A DNA stretch of 31,810 nucleotides, from positions 1-31,810 of the forward strand of contig JBLHWY010000069.1 of NCBI GenBank assembly GCA_047629195.1, given 5' to 3'. The stretch is from UBA4582 sp047629195 (GTDB taxonomy: Bacteria; Pseudomonadota; Gammaproteobacteria; Pseudomonadales; Azotimanducaceae). The notes below the pieces were generated by a model that saw nothing but the letters and a program-made list of their open reading frames with translations, had not been told where the DNA came from and did no database searches. Positions 23,161 to 30,915 of the stretch are shown here, one piece after another (within the stretch, counting starts at the first letter, position 1; each line of letters begins with the position of its first letter). The position numbers and the translations under genes are program-made.

Positions 23161-24783
23161 TTAGCGCCCGAGGATATCATCACTTAGCTTCTCTGCCATC
23201 ATAATCACAGGCGCATTCAGGTTTCCATTGGTCACACTGGGCATGATCGAGGCATCAATTACCCGCAACCCTTCAATCCCATGCACTTGGCCTCGCGCAT
23301 TCACGACAGCCATCTCATCTTCGCCCATTTTACACGTACAGCTTGGATGATAAGCACTCTCACCATGCGCCTGAACAAAGGCGTCGAGCTGATCATTTGT
23401 CGTTGCATCGATTCCTGGTTTGAGTTCTCGGTCTCGGTACTTTTCAAAAGCGGCGGTACCAATCAACTCCCTAACCCAGCGAACACCTTCGCGCATAACC
23501 TTTTTGTCTGCTTCTGTCGTATTGTAGTTGAACTGAATCTTTGGTGGTGTCAAAGGATCGTTAGTATCGAGTTTAACGTGCCCGCGACTTGTCGGTTTCA
23601 TTGGCCCGACATGCACTTGAAAGCCATGCCCATTGTGCCGATCGCTGCCATCGTAGTTCATCGCCACGGGTAAAAAATGGAATTGCAAATCAGGGTAGGA
23701 TACTTCATCAGAGCTACGCAAAAACGCACCTGTCTCAAAATGATTAGTCGCACCGGCGCCAGTATTCATTAAATACCACTGAAGCCCAATATGAGCTTGG
23801 TTGTACCAATGCAAAGAAGGGTAAATTGAAACGGGCTGTTTACAGGCAAACTGCACGTATATTTCTAGGTGGTCTTGTAAATTCTGGCCGACGCCGGGTA
23901 AATCAACGACAGCGTCAACGCCTGCATCTTTCAACTCACTGGCATTGCCGATACCAGAGAGCATGAGTAAATGGGGCGAATTAATTGCACCTCCGCAAAG
24001 AATCACTTCTTGCCTTGCGTAAAGCTTCTTCGGTTTGTCGCCAAGTAGGCCTCTCGCTAGATATTCAACACCTTCAGCTTTTTTTCCTTTTATCAGTATC
24101 CTGCGAACAAGAGAATTACTAGATATGGTCAAACTACCACTTGTCCTACTATCAGCTGCAGCGAGGTAACCTTTAGCTGCACTAAATCTGCGACCGGCCT
24201 TAATCGTGCGATCATAGACGCCGACACCTTCTTGACATTCACCGTTAAAATCGCTTGTTTTGGCAATGCCTACTTCTTCTCCGGCCGCAAGCCACGCTTC
24301 AAATAGCGGGTTATCTGCTTTACCACGGCTAATGTGCATTGGACCCGATCGCCCACGATAGAGGTCATCACCCTGCTGGGCTGCCTCAGACCGCTTAAAG
24401 TAAGGTAAACATTGATCATATCCCCAGGATTCCATCCCAGGGGCTTTAGCCCAATCGTCAAAATCAGATCGATTCCCCCGCACAAAAATCATGCCGTTAA
24501 TAGAAGAAGAGCCGCCTAAAACTCTGCCTCTCGGACAATATGCTCGTCGATTATTTAGCCCTGGTTCAGGTTCTGAATGATAAAACCAGTTATAGCGATC
24601 ATTGGACAGTACGTGTGACAGTGCTGCTGGCATATGCAGCCGATAATCCCAGGCATGGTCTTTCGGTCCCGCCTCAAGGAGCGTCACGTGGTGATGTTGC
24701 GAAAGTCTTCGAGCCAACACGCTGCCCGCTGATCCCGCCCCAATAATGATGTAATCCGTCTGTTCTCGGTCCAACTCTTTCAA
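23161..24783 (-). CDS. GMC-family oxidoreductase (choline dehydrogenase-like)
   Basis: A flavin-dependent alcohol dehydrogenase/oxidase of the glucose-methanol-choline family. It has the N-terminal FAD-binding motif YIIIGAGSAGSVLARRLS, GMC signature 1 (RGRVLGGSSSINGMIFVRG), signature 2 (GAINSPHLLMLSGIG), and the C-terminal catalytic His in SAYHPSCTCKMG, with a final conserved Asn/Pro region NGNLNAPVIMMAEK. The sequence is close to choline dehydrogenase BetA, but betB and betI are absent, so the alcohol substrate is open. There is no ATG near the start: I chose a TTG at 24783 (GAGAG eight bases upstream), giving MKELDREQTDYIIIG; a GTG at 24837 would add 18 residues. It is divergent from the P1 peptidase gene. 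Confidence 0.92.
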   Translation of the reverse strand: MKELDREQTDYIIIGAGSAGSVLARRLSQHHHVTLLEAGPKDHAWDYRLHMPAALSHVLSNDRYNWFYHSEPEPGLNNRRAYCPRGRVLGGSSSINGMIFVRGNRSDFDDWAKAPGMESWGYDQCLPYFKRSEAAQQGDDLYRGRSGPMHISRGKADNPLFEAWLAAGEEVGIAKTSDFNGECQEGVGVYDRTIKAGRRFSAAKGYLAAADSRTSGSLTISSNSLVRRILIKGKKAEGVEYLARGLLGDKPKKLYARQEVILCGGAINSPHLLMLSGIGNASELKDAGVDAVVDLPGVGQNLQDHLEIYVQFACKQPVSIYPSLHWYNQAHIGLQWYLMNTGAGATNHFETGAFLRSSDEVSYPDLQFHFLPVAMNYDGSDRHNGHGFQVHVGPMKPTSRGHVKLDTNDPLTPPKIQFNYNTTEADKKVMREGVRWVRELIGTAAFEKYRDRELKPGIDATTNDQLDAFVQAHGESAYHPSCTCKMGEDEMAVVNARGQVHGIEGLRVIDASIMPSVTNGNLNAPVIMMAEKLSDDILGR

Positions 24784-24896
24784 ATCAAAAACTCTCGTCT
24801 CAACTATCGCGGCATCATAGCTCAGGCACTGTAGCACTGCAGCTGTTATGAAAATGGTTTACTCTATGGGTCACATCAAGTTCCGGGTTACAGCGC

Positions 24897-25832
24897 ATGC
24901 AGATTCAAGGTTTTCAGATTGGTCACGCCCATGATGAGAAGCTCAAAAGCGGTGTGACGGTCATTGTGCCAGACAAACCCGCTATTGCTGCAGTCCATGT
25001 CATGGGAGGCGCGCCCGGCACCCGCGAAACTGATTTACTTGCGCCGGAACAACTTGTTCAAACCGTAGATGCCATCGTCCTTGCTGGCGGCTCGGCATTT
25101 GGTCTTGATGCTGCCTCTGGCACGCAGGCATGGCTAAGAGAACAAGATCGAGGATATCCTGTGAGCACGACCCGTGTGCCTATTGTACCTAGTGCGATTT
25201 GTTTTGATTTGAACAATGGCGGGGATAAAAGCTGGGGCCGCTACGCGCCCTATCGAGAACTAGGCTATTGGGCAACAAGCCAGCTGAGTTCTAATCCTGC
25301 TGAGGGCCGTATTGGGGCGGGTTTCGGCGCAACCACTGCTGACGCCAACGGCGGATTTGGTTTGGCGGAACAAAAATTGGGCGAACGTATCATCGTGTCT
25401 GCCGCGGTAGTGTGTAATGCAGTCGGGTCTGTATACGTTGGCGATACCAAACATTTTTGGGCGGCACCATTCGAGCAGGACAATGAGTTTGGCGGCCTGG
25501 GTTTTCCACATCCAATGCCCGACAACGCCGACGTGATAAAAACAAAGGGATCGACAAACCCGATGGAAAACACCACCCTGGCAGTTGTCATGACAAATGC
25601 GGTGTTAACTCAAGCGGAATGTAAACGTGTCGCTATCAATGCACATGATGGTTTTGCCAGAGCCATTTATCCAGTACATACGCCATCAGATGGCGATCTC
25701 GTGTTTGTGCTTTCCTCAAACGAAATCGATTTAGCAGCGACAGGCGTTGAAGCAATCCATATCGGCACAACCGCAGCTAACACAGTGGCTCGTGCTATCT
25801 CAAAAGGCATTTATTTGGCGAACTCGCGCTAA
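24897..25832 (+). CDS. P1-family (DmpA/NylC-type) self-cleaving aminopeptidase
   Basis: The 311-residue protein matches peptidase family P1, Ntn-like hydrolases that cut themselves before a Ser or Thr nucleophile and act on N-terminal residues of small peptides, amides or oligoamides. Signatures are AIVLAGGSAFGLDAASGTQAWL (about 59-80), RIGAGFGATTADANGGFGLAE, VSAAVVCNAVGSVYVG, and the cleavage site N225-T226-T227-LAVV. The expected nucleophile is a Thr directly after Asn (T226). No signal peptide is present, so it acts in the cytoplasm. The ATG at 24897 lacks a strong Shine-Dalgarno. It stands alone between the divergent GMC gene and the convergent 5'-nucleotidase gene. Substrate unknown. Confidence 0.92.
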   Translation: MQIQGFQIGHAHDEKLKSGVTVIVPDKPAIAAVHVMGGAPGTRETDLLAPEQLVQTVDAIVLAGGSAFGLDAASGTQAWLREQDRGYPVSTTRVPIVPSAICFDLNNGGDKSWGRYAPYRELGYWATSQLSSNPAEGRIGAGFGATTADANGGFGLAEQKLGERIIVSAAVVCNAVGSVYVGDTKHFWAAPFEQDNEFGGLGFPHPMPDNADVIKTKGSTNPMENTTLAVVMTNAVLTQAECKRVAINAHDGFARAIYPVHTPSDGDLVFVLSSNEIDLAATGVEAIHIGTTAANTVARAISKGIYLANSR

Positions 25833-25866
25833 TTGCCAACGATTGAAGGCTCAATCGAGTGGCAAT
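25832..25866. terminator. Long hairpin covering both stop codons of convergent genes
   Basis: ATTGCCA (25832-25838) pairs with TGGCAAT (25860-25866) and GATTGA (25841-25846) pairs with TCAATC (25851-25856), with a small AC/GAG internal loop and an AGGC tip: 13 pairs in all. It begins on the last base of the P1 peptidase stop and contains the 5'-nucleotidase stop. No T-run follows on either strand. Confidence 0.55.
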
Positions 25867-27446
25867 AGGCGACCGCGAGGAGGCGCATTAATCAACTTGG
25901 CTTCACGCAGTCTTGCGGTCAACACATCTGAAAATTGAACATCTGCACTTTCTATTCTCTTTCCCTCACGAAAAGCGTGAAACAAATCACCGCCCTGCGC
26001 CATGATTTCGACGGTCGACACATGGTAACTATTGCCGAGCTGTAGCATCACACCATTCACTTCTACTGACTGAACCCGACGACCCAATGGGTTATTCAGC
26101 TTGTAGGTAACTTTCAAACCCGAAACTTGAAGCATCCCGCGTTCAAGCGTCAACGACTGCTCTAACACTGCAATAATTTGGCTGCCGGTCATTTCCAGTT
26201 GCGCGACACGATCAGTAAACGGAAAAGAATCTATGACATCGATCAATGGCACATCCCCCGCAGGCAGATCTTTACGCAAAGCGCCCGATGGCATAAACCC
26301 AATTTCGGCACCAACTTCTCTTCGTATGATGTCAGCGTACAAATTGCCTAAATCAGACTCTTCATTGTAAAGACGACTGATTCTGCCCGTCGCAAAACAA
26401 AGTGTTTCCTGTAGTTCTGGAAATTGGGCCTTGTAGGCAGCCAGCTTTTCAGCTACTACCGCATGCGGTGCAAGGTCATTACTAACGACAGGGATAAGCT
26501 TTCCGTCATATGAGTTTATCTCTCGACGTCCTCCAGTCTCTGCCAAACGGAGCTTAAGAGAACCTAATCTGGTTCCCTGACCATAGGTTTGCATAATTAA
26601 AGTACCCGTCACCGGATGCACGTAGGGTTCCTCTGTGCCGGAATCTGCATGCCCGCTAAAAATAACGTCAATGCCAGGCACCGCACCTGCCAGTTTTATT
26701 TCAGAGGCAATACCCCGTTGAATCTCAGGATGCGCTTCATCATCTGTTTGCATGGGCGCAGTTTTCCCTTGGTGGGTCAATACAACAATCAGATCAACCT
26801 GAGGTTTTAGCAGTGCAACGTAAGGCTTAATGGTTTCTATTGGGTCCCTAACGTCAATCCCACTGATGTGAGACGGAATAATCGCGGTTCCTGCATCCTG
26901 ACCCATGATGCCGATTACACCGATACGAACGCCCTTACGCTCAATGACACTATAAGCCTGAGCGTAGGGCAGACCTGAAGCTGCATAAAAAAGATTAGCG
27001 CCGAGCACTGGGAAAGGCAGCCGATCTTTTGTGTTTGCAAAGGATTCCCAACAATATTCAAAGTCATGATTTCCTATCGCCATCGCGTCATAGTCCATGG
27101 TGATCATCATCTCCATGGGCACAATGCCTTGCGTTTCTTTAGACAACACCCCAGTGAAAATATCACCTGCGTCAAATAGAAAAACCACGTCTTCACTTGC
27201 CCGTATATTCTCCACTAGTGTCGCAATGTGGGCGATACCGCCGAGATATTCTACATCTGGATTCCAATAAGCGGGAATGGGATCAAATGCACTTTCAAAA
27301 TCATTGGTAAACAGCAAAGTAACATCGGCACCCTTCACACTATCTAAGGTGCTCGAACCAACGCAGCCCAAAAGTGACAAGGACAATAACAACGCTGCCA
27401 ACGGCGCACATCGAGGCAATTTTATTTTTTGAGCTACTTCAGTCAT
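25851..27446 (-). CDS. Lipoprotein 5'-nucleotidase / metallophosphatase, UshA-like
   Basis: The 531-residue product has a lipoprotein signal (LSLSLLGC, Cys28), a calcineurin-like metallophosphatase domain and a C-terminal 5'-nucleotidase specificity domain (about 355-525: GNLYADIIRREVGAEIGFMPSGALRKDLPAGD, SFPFTDRVAQLEMTG, QVSGLKVTYKLNNPLGRRV). Metal-site motifs are DAGDIFTG (D94), GNHDFEY (125-131), LTHQGK and GHAD. The first motif, usually D-x-H, reads T-N-D49-F-E51-S, so a metal-ligand His is replaced by Glu. Such enzymes strip phosphate from extracellular nucleotides in the periplasm or at the surface, feeding nucleoside uptake (NupC is in this window). It converges on the P1 peptidase gene. 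The altered motif could mean a different metal or substrate. Confidence 0.87.
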   Translation of the reverse strand: MTEVAQKIKLPRCAPLAALLLSLSLLGCVGSSTLDSVKGADVTLLFTNDFESAFDPIPAYWNPDVEYLGGIAHIATLVENIRASEDVVFLFDAGDIFTGVLSKETQGIVPMEMMITMDYDAMAIGNHDFEYCWESFANTKDRLPFPVLGANLFYAASGLPYAQAYSVIERKGVRIGVIGIMGQDAGTAIIPSHISGIDVRDPIETIKPYVALLKPQVDLIVVLTHQGKTAPMQTDDEAHPEIQRGIASEIKLAGAVPGIDVIFSGHADSGTEEPYVHPVTGTLIMQTYGQGTRLGSLKLRLAETGGRREINSYDGKLIPVVSNDLAPHAVVAEKLAAYKAQFPELQETLCFATGRISRLYNEESDLGNLYADIIRREVGAEIGFMPSGALRKDLPAGDVPLIDVIDSFPFTDRVAQLEMTGSQIIAVLEQSLTLERGMLQVSGLKVTYKLNNPLGRRVQSVEVNGVMLQLGNSYHVSTVEIMAQGGDLFHAFREGKRIESADVQFSDVLTARLREAKLINAPPRGRLLPLD

Positions 27447-27560
27447 TTAAGTGGTTTCTTGAAATTGATACAGGCCGAAGGCTACGTGGAGTCGACTGTT
27501 TTGTCTAATGCTCCTGAGTTAAGATCTTGCGTATAACAAGCCTTCAACGGAGATCCATTA

Positions 27561-28412
27561 ATGGATAGCTCAGCCTTAACCCTTGTTGCTAGCCAAAAAA
27601 TGTTTGGCGGCTACCAATCCCAGTACAGACACTATTCAAACCAATGCAATTGTGAAATGACTTTTTCTATCTATCTGCCAGCTCAAAGTACTAATAAACC
27701 CGTACCTGTCGTCTATTGGCTATCGGGATTGACCTGCACAGATGAGAATTTTGTTGCCAAAGCGGGCGCACAACGAGTAGCCGCTGAACTAGGACTGGCC
27801 TTAGTCATGCCAGACACCAGTCCAAGAGGCGAAGCTGTGGCAGACGACCCGGAGGGCGCATGGGATTTTGGCTTAGGGGCAGGATTCTATGTGAACGCGA
27901 CCCAAGCACCCTTTGCAAAACATTATCGAATGTATGATTACAGCGTCTCGGAACTGCCCCAATTGATTGAAGATAACTTCCCCGTAGACCCGGGGAAAAA
28001 ATCCATCTCCGGCCATTCTATGGGTGGACATGGCGCGCTAACAATAGCGCTAAAGAATCCGGGCGCCTATAAATCTGTTTCAGCTTTTGCACCAATTTGC
28101 GCACCAACACAATGCCAATGGGGTGAAAAGGCTTTTTCGGGATATCTAGGAGACAACAAAAGCAGCTGGGCCCAACACGATACGATAGAGTTAGTAAAAA
28201 CCGCATCGGAACGTCTCACACTATTGATAGATCAGGGCGACGCTGACGGCTTCCTAGAGGATCAACTACATCCCAAACTGCTACAAGCGGTCTGTGTAGA
28301 ACATAACCACCCAATAAAGCTTCGAATGCAGCCTGGCTACGACCATAGCTATTATTTCATCGCCAGTTTCATTGAAGAGCATTTGAGATTCCACGCCGAT
28401 GCGTTGAAGTAG
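27561..28412 (+). CDS. S-formylglutathione hydrolase
   Basis: This enzyme hydrolyses S-formylglutathione to formate and glutathione in glutathione-dependent formaldehyde detoxification. The 283-residue alpha/beta hydrolase matches FrmB/YeiG/FghA: FSIYLPAQ, PVVYWLSGLTCTDENFVAKAGAQRVAAELG, MPDTSPRGEAV, the nucleophile S153 in GHSMGGHGAL, an Asp near 224-229 (LLIDQGDADGFL), and H262 in GYDHSYYF. The ATG has GGAG at good spacing. It is divergent from the 5'-nucleotidase gene and followed by a Nudix gene. The partner S-(hydroxymethyl)glutathione dehydrogenase is not adjacent; a GFA-family protein lies 2 kb downstream. Confidence 0.95.
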   Translation: MDSSALTLVASQKMFGGYQSQYRHYSNQCNCEMTFSIYLPAQSTNKPVPVVYWLSGLTCTDENFVAKAGAQRVAAELGLALVMPDTSPRGEAVADDPEGAWDFGLGAGFYVNATQAPFAKHYRMYDYSVSELPQLIEDNFPVDPGKKSISGHSMGGHGALTIALKNPGAYKSVSAFAPICAPTQCQWGEKAFSGYLGDNKSSWAQHDTIELVKTASERLTLLIDQGDADGFLEDQLHPKLLQAVCVEHNHPIKLRMQPGYDHSYYFIASFIEEHLRFHADALK

Positions 28413-28496
28413 ATACGACCGAAAGCGCTTCCACTAACTCTGGGGGTAGATACAGAATCAGACCCTCTGGGTAAAAACATTTAGGATGGCAACATT

Positions 28497-29015
28497 GTGA
28501 ATAAAAAAGACAAAGCAGACAGGGAAGATAAGGAAGATAAGGAAAACAAAGAGCATTGGTCATTAAAAAACACGATCGGTTTGCCCGTCATAAACTCGGC
28601 CGGCGGCCTGGTCTGTAATCACAGGCATTGCGTGCTGCTCATGTTCAAGCGGGGCAAATGGGACATGCCAAAAGGTAGGGTAGAAGCAGACCAATCTAAA
28701 CCTGAGGCAGCCATGCGCGAGGTGCATGAAGAAACTGGACTCGATATCAATAAGCTATCGATTGAAGGCAAACTCGTCTCAACATGGCATACGACAAGAC
28801 ATGGCACCACTAAATATTTAAAGAAAACCGATTGGTATTTGATGAGGTATGACGGGGCCGATGAGGACATCAACCCGCAAGTAGAAGAAGGCATCATTGA
28901 GTGTCGATGGGTACATTTAAGCGATTTGCCGAAATTTCACGAACTGCTGCGGACCCGGATAAATTATGTCATTGAATTTTGGCTTAACAATCTAGCCTAT
29001 ACCCCCAGGACCTGA
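28497..29015 (+). CDS. Nudix hydrolase
   Basis: A 172-residue protein with one Nudix domain (about 25-165). The Nudix box reads GRVEADQSKPEAAMREVHEETGL: the R-E-x2-E-E-x-G metal-binding core is intact, but the first Glu after G-x5 is Gln. Nudix enzymes hydrolyse nucleoside diphosphates linked to another group; the substrate cannot be set from sequence, though the domain looks like diadenosine-polyphosphate or housekeeping types. It starts with a GTG at 28497 preceded by AGGA. The first 20 residues are an acidic-basic repeat (DKA-DRE-DKE-DKE-NKE) coded by 9-bp units, lying outside the conserved domain. It follows S-formylglutathione hydrolase on the same strand by 84 bases. Confidence 0.9.
   Translation: MNKKDKADREDKEDKENKEHWSLKNTIGLPVINSAGGLVCNHRHCVLLMFKRGKWDMPKGRVEADQSKPEAAMREVHEETGLDINKLSIEGKLVSTWHTTRHGTTKYLKKTDWYLMRYDGADEDINPQVEEGIIECRWVHLSDLPKFHELLRTRINYVIEFWLNNLAYTPRT
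28509..28553 (+). repeat. 9-bp tandem repeat at the Nudix gene start
   Basis: Five 9-bp units from codon 5, two of them identical (28527-28535 and 28536-28544, GATAAGGAA) and three diverged, encode D-K/R-E triplets. Unit changes preserve frame and lengthen a charged N-terminal tail. Confidence 0.85.
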
Positions 29016-29110
29016 AATCACGCGCTATTAAGTAATTATTAACTTTATATTAAGATTGCATTAAGAAAGGCATCTTGATAAATTTTTGGCTTCTGTAGAG
29101 GAGCACTAGA

Positions 29111-29395
29111 ATGAAATACTTACTTACACTAACACTCGCTTTGGGGCTGGCAACAAGTGCCTTCGCTGAACCACAAACCGTCAGCAACAGCGACCTGCTG
29201 ATATCGGGTGAAAATGCCTATGCACAACTCTGCGTAGCCGCGCTGGAGTCAAAAAAAGCACTTAATAAGAAAGCCCGCGAGCTTGGTATCAGTCGACAAA
29301 AGAGAGACAAAATTGTTTGCAACGACATGTCATTAACGGATTTCGCTGCAACCTATCGTGCCGACCAATACCAAAATATTGCGACGGTTGAGTGA
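29111..29395 (+). CDS. Small secreted protein, DUF3718-like
   Basis: A 94-residue protein with a clear signal peptide (MKYLLTLTLALGLATSAFA, cleavage before EPQ) and a short mature region holding two cysteines (C61-region ...QLCVAA and ...KIVCNDMSLTDFA) that may form a disulfide. The pattern of a Cys-Ala helix followed by V-C-N-(G/D)-x2-L-x2-F-A-x2-Y matches DUF3718 proteins of Alteromonadales/Vibrio-type bacteria. Function is unknown. It has a strong ribosome-binding site (GAGGAG seven bases before the ATG). The AT-rich upstream region has TTGCAT (29056) but no well-spaced -10. Confidence 0.75.
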   Translation: MKYLLTLTLALGLATSAFAEPQTVSNSDLLISGENAYAQLCVAALESKKALNKKARELGISRQKRDKIVCNDMSLTDFAATYRADQYQNIATVE

Positions 29396-29519
29396 ATTTC
29401 TTTTGTTAACATCCTGTAAAGAATAATTAAGCTTCAGTAAATCCTGCTTCTCGCGCTGGCACCGTTAATGCTATCTCATTAGAATTGCGCCTTATCTAAT
29501 GCCGCTGCGTGAGTAAAAC

Positions 29520-29774
29520 TTGAAATTTCTAAGCATAATGTTCGTGTTTTCCCTGCTGATCTCCTCAGCATTCGACACTATATTCGACACCGTATTCGAT
29601 ACTGAAGCCAAGCAGGCAGACTTTCAAGAAAGCGAAGAACTCATCAGTAGAGCTGCAATCAGCGATACAGCTTCATACAAAAAAGGTCTGTTTGTTCGAA
29701 AAATATCAGACCACTTCGGTGACCCGAGCCAATTCAAGCAGTACATTATCCGCATTCCTCCGATACACGCGTAA
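29520..29774 (+). CDS. Small exported protein of unknown function with FDT repeats
   Basis: An 84-residue frame with a hydrophobic signal-like start (FLSIMFVFSLLISSAF) followed by three FDT-x quartets (residues 18-29) and a polar region. It opens with TTG at 29520; a second start is ATG at 29538. No good ribosome-binding site is visible. It lies 124 bases after the DUF3718-like gene on the same strand; a second small exported protein here suggests a pair, but I see no homology between them. I do not recognise a family, and it may not be expressed. Confidence 0.45.
   Translation: MKFLSIMFVFSLLISSAFDTIFDTVFDTEAKQADFQESEELISRAAISDTASYKKGLFVRKISDHFGDPSQFKQYIIRIPPIHA
29571..29606 (+). repeat. 12-bp tandem repeat encoding FDT quartets
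   Basis: Three 12-bp units (29571-29582, 29583-29594, 29595-29606) begin TTCGA(C/T)AC and encode FDTI, FDTV and FDTE just after the signal-like segment of the small protein. Confidence 0.85.
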
Positions 29775-29786
29775 GGTCAGCTTTAT

Positions 29787-30497
29787 TTACCAAGGATGTT
29801 CTTCACCGTTCCAATTCCAGAACCTGCCACTTTGTTCTTTTGTGAGACTATCCATCAACGCAACGATGCCGCTTGCGCTTTCATTCACAGTGATATCCGC
29901 TGAAGCGCCACCCATATCCGTTTGCACCCAACCCGGGTGAATTGGGCAAACAATAATTCCTTCACTATCAAGATCCTTCGCCATCAACTGCATGACTTTA
30001 TTTACCGCAGCCTTCGTGCTTCTATACGCGTAGACTCCAGAACCTGCCCGACTAAGGGCACCCATTTGACTAGACACGGTGATAATTCGAGGCCTTGAGG
30101 ACAACTTTAAATTTTCCAAAAGTGCCATAGAAACCTGAAATGGCGCAATCGTATTGACTTCAAAAGTATGACGCCAAGCGTCAACGTCCATATGCTTCAG
30201 AGACTGATGTTCACTGCCCTTGACGCCCGCATTATTGATCAAAACATCAATCTGAACACCCGACAATTTAGCTCGCAGCGCGTCTATGGAGGTTGAGTCA
30301 GTTACTTCAAGTTGCTGGATGTCCAGAGTTGCATCCGGAGTTGCATCAGTACCCATATCCGAAACAAGCCCCCTAAGGTCGACTGCTGTCTCGGGAGATC
30401 GGCAGGTTGCGATAACCTTACGACCTTCTCGCAATAGTATTTTGACTAATTCGAGACCGATGCCTCTATTGGCGCCTGTGATTAAAACCGTTTCCAA
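29787..30497 (-). CDS. Short-chain dehydrogenase/reductase (C-factor-like SDR)
   Basis: A classical-type SDR of 236 residues: cofactor motif TGANRGIG (7-14), NNAG (about 91-94), catalytic Ser in VSSQMG, and Y-x3-K in YAYRSTKAA, then HPGWVQTDMGG. The sequence is closest to the C-factor/CsgA-like SDR branch, NADPH-dependent oxidoreductases of unclear substrate. It starts with TTG at 30497, supported by AAGGAG at eight-base spacing inside the end of the upstream gene, whose stop immediately precedes the TTG. A 12-bp duplication (30327-30350) gives T-D-A-T-P-D-A-T around residue 50. It is the last gene of a minus-strand run with the LysE and GFA genes. Confidence 0.9.
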   Translation of the reverse strand: METVLITGANRGIGLELVKILLREGRKVIATCRSPETAVDLRGLVSDMGTDATPDATLDIQQLEVTDSTSIDALRAKLSGVQIDVLINNAGVKGSEHQSLKHMDVDAWRHTFEVNTIAPFQVSMALLENLKLSSRPRIITVSSQMGALSRAGSGVYAYRSTKAAVNKVMQLMAKDLDSEGIIVCPIHPGWVQTDMGGASADITVNESASGIVALMDSLTKEQSGRFWNWNGEEHPW

Positions 30498-30893
30498 CTA
30501 AATTTCTCCTTCATCAAATTGCACTACACCTTCGGGCATGACTTCCCAACTTGCTTTTGAGCCGACATAGATATGACGACCTATTTGTAATCCTGGATCA
30601 CCATTGACGCAACCCAACGTTACACCATGGACATTATCTTCAAAAACACCGCATAGCGTAGAACCACATTTAGAACAAAACTGAATTCCAAATCCATGTT
30701 CGCCCACGTAAGAACTTAGTAGCGCGGCACCAGATGTCCACTTAAACGTTTGAGGTTCAACCAACGCGTAAGCTGATGCTTGCGAACTAAATGCCTTACG
30801 ACACCGCGAGCAATGGCAAGACCTGGCATCAAGCAACTCACCATCAACTTCATAGCGAATTTCGCCACAAAAACATTCTCCTGAAAGACTCAT
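30498..30893 (-). CDS. GFA-family zinc protein (glutathione-dependent formaldehyde-activating-like)
   Basis: A 131-residue protein of the GFA/CENP-V fold. It shows the two zinc-cysteine clusters: GECFCGEIRYEV plus FCSKCGSTLCG, and SCHCSRCRKAFSS. The founder Gfa was reported to help condense formaldehyde with glutathione, but most family members lack a proven function, so this name is a family label. The ATG at 30893 has GGAG eight bases upstream; a longer frame to 30968 overlaps the upstream LysE gene and is unlikely. The stop abuts the SDR start, pointing to one transcript with the LysE and SDR genes. Confidence 0.9.
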   Translation of the reverse strand: MSLSGECFCGEIRYEVDGELLDARSCHCSRCRKAFSSQASAYALVEPQTFKWTSGAALLSSYVGEHGFGIQFCSKCGSTLCGVFEDNVHGVTLGCVNGDPGLQIGRHIYVGSKASWEVMPEGVVQFDEGEI

Positions 30894-30915
30894 TCCACAC
30901 GCTCCAAAAAAAACT

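Noticed and set aside
29040..29085. ATTAAG direct repeats and TTGCAT/GATAAA as regulator site and promoter before the DUF3718-like gene
   Set aside because: Spacing is 15 bases and the repeats fit general AT-richness; evidence was too weak for a feature.
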